This document shows, piece by piece, positions 42,413 through 51,937 of a stretch of DNA of 64,000 bases (position 1 is the stretch's first letter; every line of letters starts with the position of its first letter). The stretch is from PALSA-1296 sp038322815. GTDB taxonomy: Bacteria > Bacteroidota > Ignavibacteria > Palsa-1295. Made by a program: the position numbers and the translations under genes. A model generated the notes under the pieces. That model was not told the DNA's origin and searched no databases. It worked only from the letters and a program-made list of their open reading frames with translations. The DNA is taken from positions 1 to 64,000 of the forward strand of contig JBBQGG010000007.1 of the NCBI GenBank assembly GCA_038322815.1, in the 5' to 3' direction.

Positions 42413-44545
42413 ATGACTCTAAAAACCGGCATCTTTATCATCGTGCTTCTGGTCGCCTTTGGCGGTATTATTTATAATAGCCGCAGGCTGCTGGATTTTT
42501 TGCGTGTGGGCAAGTGGGTCAATCGCTTCGATAATATCCCCGAGCGGCTGCGGCGGACCTTTGTTATTGCTATCGGGCAATCGAAGATCATGCGCGATCC
42601 GGTTGCAGGTCCTATCCATGCATTCATCTTCTGGGGATTTCTCGTTCTCGTTTTTGCTGTGATCGAATCCATCGGCGAAGGACTTCTCGGACGCTTCTCT
42701 CTTTCATTCCTTGGCGGGCTGTATTCGGTCATTACCGTATCTCAGGAAATTTTTATCGCTCTCATTATCGTATCGGTTTTTATTGCTCTCTGGCGTCGTC
42801 TGGTTTCGAAGGTCAAGCGCTTACAAGGCGATGAACATGAGAAAAAAGATGCGCAGCTTATTTTATATACCATCACGCTGATCGTCGTTGCGCTGTTGAT
42901 AACCAATGCAACGCGCATTGCAACAGGAGGAATTTATCCGCATGAAGTTCGTCCGCTTGCAAGCTGGCTTGCGGGTTTTATGTGCCCATGCGATAAGACT
43001 CTCGTTTGGTATGAAGGATTCTGGTGGGTGCATATCGTTGCCGTGCTTGGCTTCATGAATTACCTGCCGTATTCGAAACATCTGCATGTGATGACAAGCA
43101 TTCCGAATGTGTATTTATCCGACTTAAAAAAGAAAAATTATCTTAAGCCGATCAACTTCGAAGATGAAACACTCTCGCAATATGGTGCGAAAGATATTGA
43201 GGACCTGACATGGAAGCAATTGCTCGATGGCGATACATGTACGCATTGCGGAAGATGCACATCGGTTTGTCCGGCGAATATCACAGGCAAGGTTCTTGAT
43301 CCAAGATATATCATTATTGCTACGCATCAAAGGATGCTGGATAAAGCTCCGTATAAAATTGCTGAAGGCGCGTACGGATTTGAATCATGGGAAGATGCGA
43401 TCGCAGGGAAGCCGGGTATTACGAACCACGAACCACAAACCACGAATCACGAAACCGCCGGTACGCTTTTAGGAATGAAAGCGAACCTGACGCAGGAAGA
43501 AGTATCAAATAAAAACTTCATCGGCGACTATATTCCTCAAGAAATGCTCTGGCAATGCACAACTTGCCAGGCATGTATGACAGAATGTCCCGTGATGATC
43601 GAGCATGTTGATGAGATCGTCGATCTGCGCCGCAACTTAGTAATGATGGAAGCAAGCTTTCCGCCTGAATTGCAATCCGCATTCAGTTCTATGGAAAATA
43701 ATTATTCGCCGTGGGCATTCTCGCCAAGTGAGCGCGCCGACTGGTCGCATGGGATGGGAATTGAGACAATGGCGGAATACACGTCGACAGTTAACAGTAA
43801 ACAGTTGACAGAGAAAGAAGATGTGATTCTCTTTTGGGTAGGATGTGCGGGATCTTTCGATGCTCGTGCGAAAAGCATTACGAAAGCATTTGCCGAGCTT
43901 ATGCAAATTGCGAAGATCAATTTCAAAATTCTCGGTACGGAAGAAAAATGCACCGGCGATCCGGCTCGCAGAATGGGAAATGAATACCTGGCTCAGACGT
44001 TGATCAAAGATAACATCGAAACGCTGAACCGTTACAATATTAAGAAGATCGTTACGACCTGTCCGCATTGCTTCAATGCCATCAAGAATGAATGGGGAGA
44101 TTTTGGCGGCAATTATGACGTCGTGCATCATACAGAATATGTGAACGAACTTCTTGCAAGCGGAAGTCTTGTGATAACCAAAGATCTCGAAGAACGAGTG
44201 ACGTATCATGATTCCTGCTACCTCGGAAGATCAAATAATATTTACGATGCTCCGCGAGCAACGCTTGAATCCATTCCGGGACTTGAGATCATCGAAATGG
44301 ATCGCAGTAAATCCAAAGGTCTCTGCTGCGGCGCCGGCGGCGGACAGATGTGGATGGAAGAAACGCAAGGCAAACGCATCAACATCGAACGCACCGAAGA
44401 AGCACTTGCAACTGAAGCAAATACTATCGCTTCAGCATGCCCATTCTGTATGACAATGATGACCGATGGTGTCAAAACAAAAGAGCAATCAGAAAATGTG
44501 CGAGTGCGGGATATTGCAGAGATATTGCTGGAGGTGGTGAGGTAA
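42413..44545 (+). CDS. Membrane-bound Fe-S oxidoreductase (HdrD/GlpC-like, CCG domains)
   Basis: 710 residues. An N-terminal nitrate reductase gamma-like domain with five helices carries His residues that may bind haem (residues about 60-215). Two 4Fe-4S motifs follow, CTHCGRCTSVCP and CTTCQACMTECP. Two cysteine-rich CCG domains then contain CPHCFNA, GLCCGAGGGQMWMEE and CPFCMTMM. The layout matches heterodisulfide reductase-like or LutA/GlpC-like enzymes that couple a soluble donor to quinone. The physiological substrate is not clear. Two heptamer-repeat segments are in frame within it (codons near 337-348 and 458-467). The kinase-like gene starts 3 bp later. Confidence 0.85.
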   Translation: MTLKTGIFIIVLLVAFGGIIYNSRRLLDFLRVGKWVNRFDNIPERLRRTFVIAIGQSKIMRDPVAGPIHAFIFWGFLVLVFAVIESIGEGLLGRFSLSFLGGLYSVITVSQEIFIALIIVSVFIALWRRLVSKVKRLQGDEHEKKDAQLILYTITLIVVALLITNATRIATGGIYPHEVRPLASWLAGFMCPCDKTLVWYEGFWWVHIVAVLGFMNYLPYSKHLHVMTSIPNVYLSDLKKKNYLKPINFEDETLSQYGAKDIEDLTWKQLLDGDTCTHCGRCTSVCPANITGKVLDPRYIIIATHQRMLDKAPYKIAEGAYGFESWEDAIAGKPGITNHEPQTTNHETAGTLLGMKANLTQEEVSNKNFIGDYIPQEMLWQCTTCQACMTECPVMIEHVDEIVDLRRNLVMMEASFPPELQSAFSSMENNYSPWAFSPSERADWSHGMGIETMAEYTSTVNSKQLTEKEDVILFWVGCAGSFDARAKSITKAFAELMQIAKINFKILGTEEKCTGDPARRMGNEYLAQTLIKDNIETLNRYNIKKIVTTCPHCFNAIKNEWGDFGGNYDVVHHTEYVNELLASGSLVITKDLEERVTYHDSCYLGRSNNIYDAPRATLESIPGLEIIEMDRSKSKGLCCGAGGGQMWMEETQGKRINIERTEEALATEANTIASACPFCMTMMTDGVKTKEQSENVRVRDIAEILLEVVR
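43423..43457. repeat. Heptamer tandem repeat (gaaccac type, 5 units) inside the Fe-S gene
   Basis: Units gaaccac, gaaccac, aaaccac, gaatcac, gaaaccg at 7-bp steps. They encode a polar stretch (NHEPQTTNHETAG) between the first 4Fe-4S region and the second, absent from the expected core. Confidence 0.8.
43788..43815. repeat. Heptamer tandem repeat (cagttaa type, 4 units) inside the Fe-S gene
   Basis: Units cagttaa, cagtaaa, cagttga, cagagaa. They encode the linker VNSKQLTEKE just before the first CCG domain. Confidence 0.7.
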
Positions 44546-44548
44546 ATT

Positions 44549-45073
44549 ATGAATAAATACTACGCTCATAAACTTTCATCGGGCAATAATAATGTAGTGG
44601 TTGCGCTTTCGGATTCCGAATGCGGGAAATTATTTTCCGGTGATACCAGAAGCGATATTGGTTCGGAAGCTGAGAAAATGAGATTCGCTAATTCCATTAA
44701 TGAACTCGTTGTCAAATTCAAGCGTCTGGAATATAATGAAGCATCACAATCGGAAATGCTCGTTATGGAGAGGCTTTACCCTCTTGATTATCGCAGTTAT
44801 GAAGTAGGAAAGCGCGAGATCATTTTTGAAGTATTTGAAGACGAATTACTTCAATTACATAAAGCCGGTTTTGTGCACCATGATATAAAGCGTCCAATGG
44901 GGGAAAGCGGTGAAGTGTATGACAATGTATTTTTGACGAATAAAGGAATTCGGCTTATTGACATTGGTATATCTATATTGCGCTCTCAGGTTGGAGATAA
45001 ACTTTTCGACCGCTACCTCGCAGAAGAACGAAAAGAGATAGAAGAATTCAAGAAATATTTTATCGGACGGTAA
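44549..45073 (+). CDS. Small protein-kinase-like protein
   Basis: 174 residues, starting 3 bp after the Fe-S gene. The segment AGFVHHDIKRPMG...YDNVFLTNKGIRLIDIG resembles the catalytic loop (HxD-x-K...N) and metal-binding strand (DIG in place of DFG) of protein-kinase-like folds. The N-terminal half has no clear Gly-rich loop. A VMERLY stretch (residues about 72-77) could be the hinge. It could be a minimal kinase or a degenerate one. It is likely cotranscribed with the oxidoreductase. Confidence 0.45.
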   Translation: MNKYYAHKLSSGNNNVVVALSDSECGKLFSGDTRSDIGSEAEKMRFANSINELVVKFKRLEYNEASQSEMLVMERLYPLDYRSYEVGKREIIFEVFEDELLQLHKAGFVHHDIKRPMGESGEVYDNVFLTNKGIRLIDIGISILRSQVGDKLFDRYLAEERKEIEEFKKYFIGR

Positions 45074-45161
45074 AGACGATGAAATATTTCTCATCAAGTT
45101 TTATTAAACATTTCCTTGACTGAATGTGTCTATAAGGTAGTAGACAATCATTACCGGAAAA

Positions 45162-45527
45162 ATGAAAACGAAATATTTTTATTTATTATTTGTATTTACT
45201 TTTGCTCTGTTCTTAAATAGCTGCGGGCCATCTCTTGAGGAGCAGCGTACCGAGATCGAAACCTCAATGAAAAGCTGGATCGGGAAATCCGAGACCGAGC
45301 TTGTTGCGAAATGGGGACCGCCATCGAATACGTATAAACTTCCTGATGGAGGCCGCGAGTTAACGTATGTTTACAGGCATTCATCTTCCTCGCCGGGTTA
45401 TGCGTGGAGAGATTACTGGGGGAATCTGCATTTTTCGCGTCCGCACCGGAATCAATCGAAAACCGAGCGTGGTTTTACGATTGATCAAGCAGGCACGATC
45501 ATCGCATATCGGTGGGACGGGTTTTAG
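45162..45527 (+). CDS. Small lipoprotein
   Basis: 121 residues; signal with lipobox LNSC (Cys21). The mature region has an SmpA/OmlA-like start (SWIGKSETELVAKWGPPSNTYKLPDGGRELTYVYRH), a pattern in many small outer membrane lipoproteins. The rest is Arg/Ser/Gly-rich. Specific role unknown. A perfect palindromic terminator follows. Confidence 0.6.
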   Translation: MKTKYFYLLFVFTFALFLNSCGPSLEEQRTEIETSMKSWIGKSETELVAKWGPPSNTYKLPDGGRELTYVYRHSSSSPGYAWRDYWGNLHFSRPHRNQSKTERGFTIDQAGTIIAYRWDGF

Positions 45528-45556
45528 CAGATAACTTTTTTGCTCGTTCGGAAGTT

Positions 45557-45588
45557 GTAAAGGAGAGTTTAAACTCTCCTTTACTTTT
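45557..45588 (+). terminator. Rho-independent terminator
   Basis: A perfect 28-bp palindrome with arms gtaaaggagagttt and aaactctcctttac (45557-45584), followed by ttttat. It sits 15 bp before msrB, so msrB needs a separate start site or readthrough. Confidence 0.75.
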
Positions 45589-45598
45589 ATATACGTAA

Positions 45599-45988
45599 AT
45601 GTCATTTACTCAAGAAGATCTTCGCAAGCGGCTTACGCCGGAGCAATATCATGTCACGCAGGAAAAGGGCACTGAGCGCGCTTTTACCGGCGAGTATTGG
45701 GATAATCACGAGCGCGGAATGTATCATTGTATTGTCTGCGATACTCCGCTTTTTGCTTCGGAAGCAAAGTTCGAATCCGGCTGCGGCTGGCCGAGTTTTT
45801 ATCAGCCTACAAAAGATGTTATCGTAAAACAGACGAGTGATAAAACATTCTTCATGGAGCGCACGGAAATTACTTGTGCCACTTGCGGCGCGCATTTAGG
45901 TCATGTCTTTGATGACGGACCTAAGCCTACAGGACTTCGCTATTGTATCAACTCCGCCTCACTTAAATTTGTACCCAATGGCGACTGA
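45599..45988 (+). CDS. msrB: Peptide-methionine (R)-S-oxide reductase
   Basis: 129 residues. Two zinc CxxC pairs (HCIVCDTPLF and TCATCGAHLGHVF), GCGWPSFYQP, and the catalytic cysteine in GLRYCINSASL near the C-terminus are present. It reduces methionine-R-sulfoxide in proteins using thioredoxin. The stop overlaps the Kir channel start by 11 bp, so the two are likely cotranscribed. Confidence 0.95.
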   Translation: MSFTQEDLRKRLTPEQYHVTQEKGTERAFTGEYWDNHERGMYHCIVCDTPLFASEAKFESGCGWPSFYQPTKDVIVKQTSDKTFFMERTEITCATCGAHLGHVFDDGPKPTGLRYCINSASLKFVPNGD

Positions 45989-46967
45989 ACTAAGCGGAAA
46001 AATGCAAAAAAAATTGCCGGAGCTTGCACCCGAGCTTGGATATGGCACGCGTGCGAGCAAAAGTCATCAAAGGCTGGTCAATCCGGATGGCTCTTTCAAC
46101 GTTCGCCGTAAAGGCGAACGGAAACTGACGCTTGCTGACGCCTACCACACTCTTATTATGCTGGGCTGGTGGAAATTCTTCGGAATAATTCTCGTAGGTT
46201 TTGTAGTAATAAATTTTATTTTTGGCACGATCTATTACTTGATCGGCACAGAACATCTCATGGGAATCATCGGGGATTCCGCTTCTGATAAATTTTGGGA
46301 GTCGTTCTTTTTCAGTTCGCAGACCCTCACTACCGTTGGTTATGGAAGGATGAGCCCCGTTGGATTTGGAGCAAGTGCTGTAGCTGCAATTGAATCGGCT
46401 GTGGGATTACTTTCCTTCGCTCTTTCGACGAGTTTATTGTGGGGACGTTTCTCACGTCCAACGACAAAAGTGATCTATTCTGCGAATATACTTGTCTCCC
46501 CATATCGCGGAGGCAAAGGGGTAATGTTCCGTGCGATAAATAGCGGTCGGTCGCGTCTTATTGAAATAGAAGCCGATGTGACGATGGCGAGAACAGAAAT
46601 GATCGAGGGCAAAGAGCAGCGCCGGTTCTATAAGCTCAAGCTCGAACTTAACCGGGTCAGCGTACTTCCGACAAACTGGACACTCGTTCATCCTATCACT
46701 GAAGAAAGCCCGTTTTATGGCCGTTCAAAAGAAGATGTAACTCAGGAAGAGACGGAAGTTCTTGTCATGCTAAAGGCATTCGATGAAACATACTCGCAGA
46801 CCGTGTATTCCCGCACATCCTATAAATCACATCAGATCGTTACTGGAGCAAAATTTATTCCGATGATCGAAGATGGTGATGATGGTAGTATCATACTTGA
46901 TATGGATAGATTAAATGCTTATGAGACTGCAGATCTGACGGAGGATCTTACTTTGTCATCTCCATAA
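45978..46967 (+). CDS. Inward-rectifier potassium channel (KirBac-like)
   Basis: Start set at ATG 45978 inside the end of msrB; the frame extends upstream but overlaps msrB fully. 329 residues. Two transmembrane helices flank the pore helix and selectivity filter (SSQTLTTVGYGRMSP, TVGYG at 119-123). A cytoplasmic immunoglobulin-like C-terminal domain follows (FRAINSGRSRLIEIEADVTMAR... and YSRTSYKSHQIVTGAKF). These channels pass K+ and are often PIP2- or pH-gated. It ends in a 20-bp convergent overlap with elbB. Confidence 0.88.
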   Translation: MATELSGKMQKKLPELAPELGYGTRASKSHQRLVNPDGSFNVRRKGERKLTLADAYHTLIMLGWWKFFGIILVGFVVINFIFGTIYYLIGTEHLMGIIGDSASDKFWESFFFSSQTLTTVGYGRMSPVGFGASAVAAIESAVGLLSFALSTSLLWGRFSRPTTKVIYSANILVSPYRGGKGVMFRAINSGRSRLIEIEADVTMARTEMIEGKEQRRFYKLKLELNRVSVLPTNWTLVHPITEESPFYGRSKEDVTQEETEVLVMLKAFDETYSQTVYSRTSYKSHQIVTGAKFIPMIEDGDDGSIILDMDRLNAYETADLTEDLTLSSP

Positions 46968-47610
46968 CTTCATCAACTAATTTTTTTATTCCTTCAAACA
47001 CTTCGTTGATCGGAGCGGCGTCATACATATACGCAGGGGTCGTTACGATCTTATTATTTGTATCTATGTGAATTTCGTTTGGCTTCGTTACAAAATGTGT
47101 ATGTCCTAATTTTCTCATCTCTTCGGCTTCATTGCCATCAGCGCCAAGTGTGAGTTCCAGTTTTTTTCCTTTTAATACAAGTCCGATCAGCGCAGGAGCA
47201 ATACAAATAGCTCCGATTGGTCTTCCATCGGAATGTATTGCAGAAATTTCATTTTGTAATTCTTTATAAAGAATTATACCGCCTGCTCCTTCTGCTACGA
47301 ACGTACAAAGATTTTTTGCAACTCCGAAACCGCCAGGCATGATCAAGCCGTCGTAATCGTGATCCGGTAACGATGTAAGAGGTTCGATCTTTCCGCGTGC
47401 AATGCGTGCAGCCTCTGCAAGTATATTGCGCGTTTCACCGGTAGCTTTACCGGAGTAATGATTCATCACAATGGTCTGCGCTTGATCAGGTGCAAATATC
47501 TTTACCTCAACCTCATGCTGTGAAAGCGCCCAAAGTGTTGCAACGGATTCGCGAATTTCAGCGCCATCAAGGTATCCGCAGCCGGATAAAACTACTGCAA
47601 TTGATTTCAT
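46948..47610 (-). CDS. elbB: ElbB-type glyoxalase (isoprenoid biosynthesis protein ElbB)
   Basis: Start at 47610 (MKSIAVVLSGCGYLDGAE); the open frame upstream adds ten unrelated residues. 220 residues of the DJ-1/PfpI fold, with SGCGYLDGAE at the N-terminus, DYDGLIMPGGFGVAKNLC, GAICIAPALIG (nucleophile Cys) and VTTPAYMYDA. ElbB acts on glyoxal and is named after isoprenoid mutants. Single gene. Confidence 0.88.
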   Translation of the reverse strand: MKSIAVVLSGCGYLDGAEIRESVATLWALSQHEVEVKIFAPDQAQTIVMNHYSGKATGETRNILAEAARIARGKIEPLTSLPDHDYDGLIMPGGFGVAKNLCTFVAEGAGGIILYKELQNEISAIHSDGRPIGAICIAPALIGLVLKGKKLELTLGADGNEAEEMRKLGHTHFVTKPNEIHIDTNNKIVTTPAYMYDAAPINEVFEGIKKLVDEVMEMTK

Positions 47611-47745
47611 CTGATCTTTTATTCGTTCAATTATATACAAAAATACTACTATAGAACAAAAGGCATGGATTTTATCGAGAATTAATAGAATCCAAATGAC
47701 TGTTCATAAATCCTAGTACATATTTTTATTACCGAAGGGATTACC

Positions 47746-49422
47746 ATGAACCGCAGAAAATTCTTCAAACTCTCGCTCCAGGCAGGCTTAGTTACTGCTG
47801 CTTCACAGAACGTATCGGGACTTTTTGCGAAGTCTTCGAAAAAAGATATTCCGCTTGCTACGAATGCACTTCGAATTCCTCCCGTGATCTCCGGCGGTGA
47901 TTTAGTCATTGCTCCAACAACATTTGAGATAAATTCGGGAATACAGACAAATGTTATTTCGATCAATAATTCATTTCCTGCTCCGACGATACGATTAAAA
48001 AAGGGTGATACATTTTCCGCACAGATAAAAAATAATCTGACTGAGCCGACCGTTATCCATTGGCATGGTATTCATGCCCCTTCGACAATGGACGGACATC
48101 CGAGAAACGCAATCGCACCCGGCGACACATTTAACCTCAGTTATCCTATTATCCAACGTGCCGGCACATATTTTTATCATTCTCATGCAGATATGAATAC
48201 TGCAAAACAATCCTACCTGGGAATGACAGGAATGTTTATCGTCGAAGACGATGAAGAAAAAGCATTGGGGCTGCCTTCAGGAGAATTTGAAATCCCATTA
48301 TTAATTCAAGATAAACGTTTTGATAAGAACGGTCAACTAATTTATGCACCCACAACTGCCGATATGAGTGCGGGCTGGCTTGGAGATACAGTTCTTATTA
48401 ACGGCACGCCGCCTAACGCTTTTTTAAATGTTGCCAATACGATGTACCGCTTTCGTATTGTCAACGGATCGAATGCGCGTACGTATAACATTGCCCTATC
48501 CGATGGAAAACAATTTACGATCATCGGCAATGACGGCGGACTCTTAGAAAGTCCTGCAGCCGTTACTTCCGCAATGCTTGCTCCGGCGGAGCGGCTTGAT
48601 ATTGTCGTTGATTTTTCCGGATATTCCATCGGCGATAATCTTTTCTTAAAAAGCTTATCATTTTTTTACAGTGATGGTCCCGGTTCCGGAACATTACGGC
48701 AAGGTGCGGAGATAGATCTTCTGCAATTTACTATTGATAGAACTGCCGCTAAAGGAAATCCCATTCCTGCTGCTCTTTCGGCGATCACAAAATTTAATTC
48801 ATCGGATGCAGTAAACAATCGAAGTTTTCAATTAAGTGGGCATCAGTATATTAATTCACAGAGTTTTGATATTAATAGAATAGATAATCATGTTCCGTTT
48901 GGTGCTCTTGAGCAATGGACGATTACGAATCTTAGCGAGAGCGTTCATCCGATGCATGTTCACGGAGTTCAATTTCAAATTGTCAATCCTACCCAGCCTT
49001 CGGAAGGCGGATGGAAAGATGTTGTGCGTATCGAATCATTTGCGACGGTACAGGTTCTTCTTCGTTTCACAGAGTACACCGGTATTTACCTCATTCATTG
49101 CCACATTCTTGAGCATGAAGATATGGGCATGATGTCGAATTTTCAGGTAGAGCAATCGGGGGCTGTAAAGCACGAGACGAACGGACAAAATGAAATAGTG
49201 ATCTTCCCGAATCCCGCATCGGATCATGCTTTCCTGAAATTCCCTTCTCTTGAAAAAGAAGAAATGCTGATGCTCATAGATATAACCGGCAGAGTAATTT
49301 CAAAAGATATTCTCGGTGCAGGTATTACCGATCATAAACTATTGACAGATAAAATTTCCAACGGAAGTTACCGTATTATTTTAGGAAACTATGAAGCTGA
49401 GTTGATCGTAATGCGGCAATAA
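47746..49422 (+). CDS. Multicopper oxidase with Tat-like leader and T9SS sorting domain
   Basis: 558 residues. The N-terminus (MNRRKFFKLSLQAGLVTAAS) has the twin-arginine pattern R-R-K-F-F-K. Three cupredoxin domains have the copper motifs HWHGIH, FYHSHADM, HPMHVHG and HCHILEHEDMGMM. The last about 75 residues (IVIFPNPASDHAFLKF... to LIVMRQ) form a T9SS C-terminal sorting domain. This combination implies folding with copper in the cytoplasm, Tat export, and then surface delivery by T9SS. The substrate is unknown (metal or phenol oxidase type). Confidence 0.85.
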   Translation: MNRRKFFKLSLQAGLVTAASQNVSGLFAKSSKKDIPLATNALRIPPVISGGDLVIAPTTFEINSGIQTNVISINNSFPAPTIRLKKGDTFSAQIKNNLTEPTVIHWHGIHAPSTMDGHPRNAIAPGDTFNLSYPIIQRAGTYFYHSHADMNTAKQSYLGMTGMFIVEDDEEKALGLPSGEFEIPLLIQDKRFDKNGQLIYAPTTADMSAGWLGDTVLINGTPPNAFLNVANTMYRFRIVNGSNARTYNIALSDGKQFTIIGNDGGLLESPAAVTSAMLAPAERLDIVVDFSGYSIGDNLFLKSLSFFYSDGPGSGTLRQGAEIDLLQFTIDRTAAKGNPIPAALSAITKFNSSDAVNNRSFQLSGHQYINSQSFDINRIDNHVPFGALEQWTITNLSESVHPMHVHGVQFQIVNPTQPSEGGWKDVVRIESFATVQVLLRFTEYTGIYLIHCHILEHEDMGMMSNFQVEQSGAVKHETNGQNEIVIFPNPASDHAFLKFPSLEKEEMLMLIDITGRVISKDILGAGITDHKLLTDKISNGSYRIILGNYEAELIVMRQ

Positions 49423-49470
49423 ACGATCGGTTACGGGAGCAAAATCACATCAAAAATGTTTTCTCCCCCG

Positions 49471-49512
49471 ATTAAGAATTAAGAACTAAGAACTAAGCAC
49501 TCAAAAATAAGA
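49471..49512. repeat. Heptamer tandem repeat (attaaga/actaaga type, 6 units)
   Basis: Units attaaga, attaaga, actaaga, actaagc, actcaaa, aataaga at exact 7-bp steps, immediately upstream of the M42 peptidase gene. Confidence 0.85.
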
Positions 49513-49521
49513 ACTACCCCA

Positions 49522-50598
49522 ATGACAAATCAGCAAGAACAATTTTTATCTAAGCTTATCGAATGCCCAGGTCCATCGAACTATGAAGAGAACGTGCAAA
49601 AACTTTGGCGCAGCGAAGTTTCGGCTGTTGTGCCGGATATAACTATTGATGCACATGGTAATAACGTTGCCACAGTAAGCGGCTCGGAGAATATTTCCGT
49701 TCTGATCGTCGGTCATGCCGATGAGATCGGACTTATTGTTCGCTACATAAATAGCGAAGGATTTATTTATGTTTCAAAAGTCGGAGGAGTCGATCCGGCA
49801 ATTTTGCCGTCGCATCGTGTCCGTATTCTTTCTTCGAAATCAAACAGTACTGTTCATGGCGTGATCGGCAAAACTGCGCCCCATCAATCGAGTGCAGATG
49901 AAAAAGATAAGAAGATCACCTATTCCGATGTTTGGATCGATATCGGCGCAAAAGATAAAGCGGAAGCAGAATCACTCGTCGGAATCGGCGACGTCGTGAT
50001 CTATGGCGAAGGCTATCAACGATTGACAGGTACAAAGGCAACGGCACGCTGCTTCGATAATCGCATCGGAATTTATGTCGTTGCCGAAGTTCTAAAAAAT
50101 CTTGTAAAAAGAAAAGCGGAATTGAAAGCTACTGTGTACGGAGTCAGTTCGATTCAGGAAGAGACAGGCGTATGGGGTGCGGGCAGAGCGGGATATGCTC
50201 TGGAACCGACACTTGCAATTGCTATCGACGTTACACCTTCAACTGATTCACCCGGTATTTCAAAAGTGTTATGGGGTGAAATTAATGTTTCCAAAGGTGC
50301 AGTATTTAATAAAGGCATCCGAAGCAACAGAAAGATCACACAGCTTTTTATTGATACAGCAGAGAAACATAAAATTCCTTATCAGATCGAAGTTGATAAC
50401 GGCCATACTTCCACCGATGCCGACCCAATCAGCCAACAGCGCGCCGGAATTCCTATCGGAGTACTCAGCTCCGCCACCCGCTATTTGCATTCATCTTGTG
50501 AAGTGCTTGATCTCGATGATCTCGATCATTGTGTTAACCTCCTGACAGAATTTATTTTGAGTTTGAATGCGAAGACGGATTTTAGAAGCGGAGTGTAA
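49522..50598 (+). CDS. M42 family metallopeptidase (aminopeptidase)
   Basis: 358 residues. The metal-binding residues are visible as GHADEIG (His65, Asp67), CFDNRIG, SIQEETG (Glu pair), AIDVTPST and GHTSTDADPI, in M42 order. These co-catalytic metal aminopeptidases trim peptides in the cytoplasm. The PDZ-like dimerisation insert (about 68-170) is complete. The restriction-enzyme remnant begins within 10 bp of its stop codon. Confidence 0.87.
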   Translation: MTNQQEQFLSKLIECPGPSNYEENVQKLWRSEVSAVVPDITIDAHGNNVATVSGSENISVLIVGHADEIGLIVRYINSEGFIYVSKVGGVDPAILPSHRVRILSSKSNSTVHGVIGKTAPHQSSADEKDKKITYSDVWIDIGAKDKAEAESLVGIGDVVIYGEGYQRLTGTKATARCFDNRIGIYVVAEVLKNLVKRKAELKATVYGVSSIQEETGVWGAGRAGYALEPTLAIAIDVTPSTDSPGISKVLWGEINVSKGAVFNKGIRSNRKITQLFIDTAEKHKIPYQIEVDNGHTSTDADPISQQRAGIPIGVLSSATRYLHSSCEVLDLDDLDHCVNLLTEFILSLNAKTDFRSGV

Positions 50599-50607
50599 GG
50601 GGCAAGG

Positions 50608-51930
50608 ATGAAGGATGCAGGTAAAAGTAAAGACGAATTAGATAAACTTCGGAAACTCAGTACAGAAATAGATAACTTGGAAAGCCCATACAAAGCAATT
50701 GTCTCAGTTATGGTTTTGCGTGAAGGCTGGGATGTATAGAACGTAACTTCAATTGTCGGCTTGCGCCCTTTTGGTGCGGATAGTAAAATCCTTCCGGAGC
50801 AGACGGTAGGCAGAGGACTCAGATTAATGTTTCGTGGTTCAGGTGTTCAGGAAAAAGTCAGCGTAGTCGGTACTGCTGCTTTTATTGAATTCGTCGAAGG
50901 CATTAAGAAAGAAGGCGTTGAAATAGATTATGCTCCTATGGGACCGGGTACGACCGGCAAAACTCCATTGATTATCGAAGTTGATAGAGAGAATAAGAAA
51001 AAGAATATTGATGCACTCGATATTAAATTACCAATTCTGCAAGCCCGCATTGCACGAGATTACAAAAATCTTCATGAGCTAAATGTGGCCAACTTCAATT
51101 TCCAACCTGCAAAGATTATTAGCTTTTCTGAAGCACAGCAGCGGGACATTGTATTCCGAGAAATTGTCGATGGCGAAATAAGTCATACAACACAAATGGA
51201 TGGAAATCTCGAAATCAGCCCACAAAATGTTATCGGCTTCTTTGCACAAAATATAAGCCGCGAGCTTCGTCTAGTCGGTGCGAACGATGTACTTTTCGGC
51301 AAAGTGAAGCAATTCATTACCGGACATTTGTTCGGAAAAGAAGTTGAAATCGCTGATCCAAATATCCTTCGGAATTTATCTGAGTCAGTTACTAAATCCC
51401 GGATATATGAAACGTTCAAAGGTGAGATTAATAAGTTAACCGTTCGGGATTCAGGCACCACGCGCATTTCTTCACACATAAAGTTAAGCGAGGCAAGACC
51501 TGTAGTAGTCAACGATCAGCCGGTTCTCTACCCGAAGCGATCAATTTTTAATAAAGTAGTTGGCAATAATCTTGAACTTGATTTTGCAAGCTTTCTCGAT
51601 GATGCAAAAGATATTCTTTCTTTCGCTCGTAACAGGCAACGAGATGGTTTAAGTATTGAATATCAGCCATCGTCAGGTGGTATAGCAACCTATGTGCCTG
51701 ACTATATCGTAAAAGAACGCGATGATTCTATCTGGATAATAGAGACGAAGGGCAGAGAAGATATTGAAGATCCCCGCAAAATTGCCCGACTTCAGGATTG
51801 GTGCAAGGATGCAACTGCGCATGACGGGAAGATAAAGTACCAGGCAATGTTCGTACGGGAAGAGGATTTCAAGAAGTACCAGCCTACGAAGTTTTCGCAG
51901 GCGAACGAGTTATTCGTCAAAAAGAAATAA
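50608..51930 (+). pseudogene. C-terminal remnant of a type III restriction enzyme (Res) with a nonsense codon
   Basis: The ORF starts with MKDAGKSKDELDKLRK and hits TAG at 50737-50739 within the helicase motif (VLREGWDV, then stop, NVTSIVG). It then continues in the same frame through GLRPFGADSKILPEQTVGRGLRLMFRG (motif VI). It ends with an endonuclease region YVPDYI...WIIETKGREDIED, the PD-(D/E)xK pattern. The N-terminal helicase half is missing. No Mod methyltransferase is nearby. The fragment abuts the M42 peptidase stop, suggesting a junction left by recombination. Confidence 0.75.
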
Positions 51931-51937
51931 AAACATT

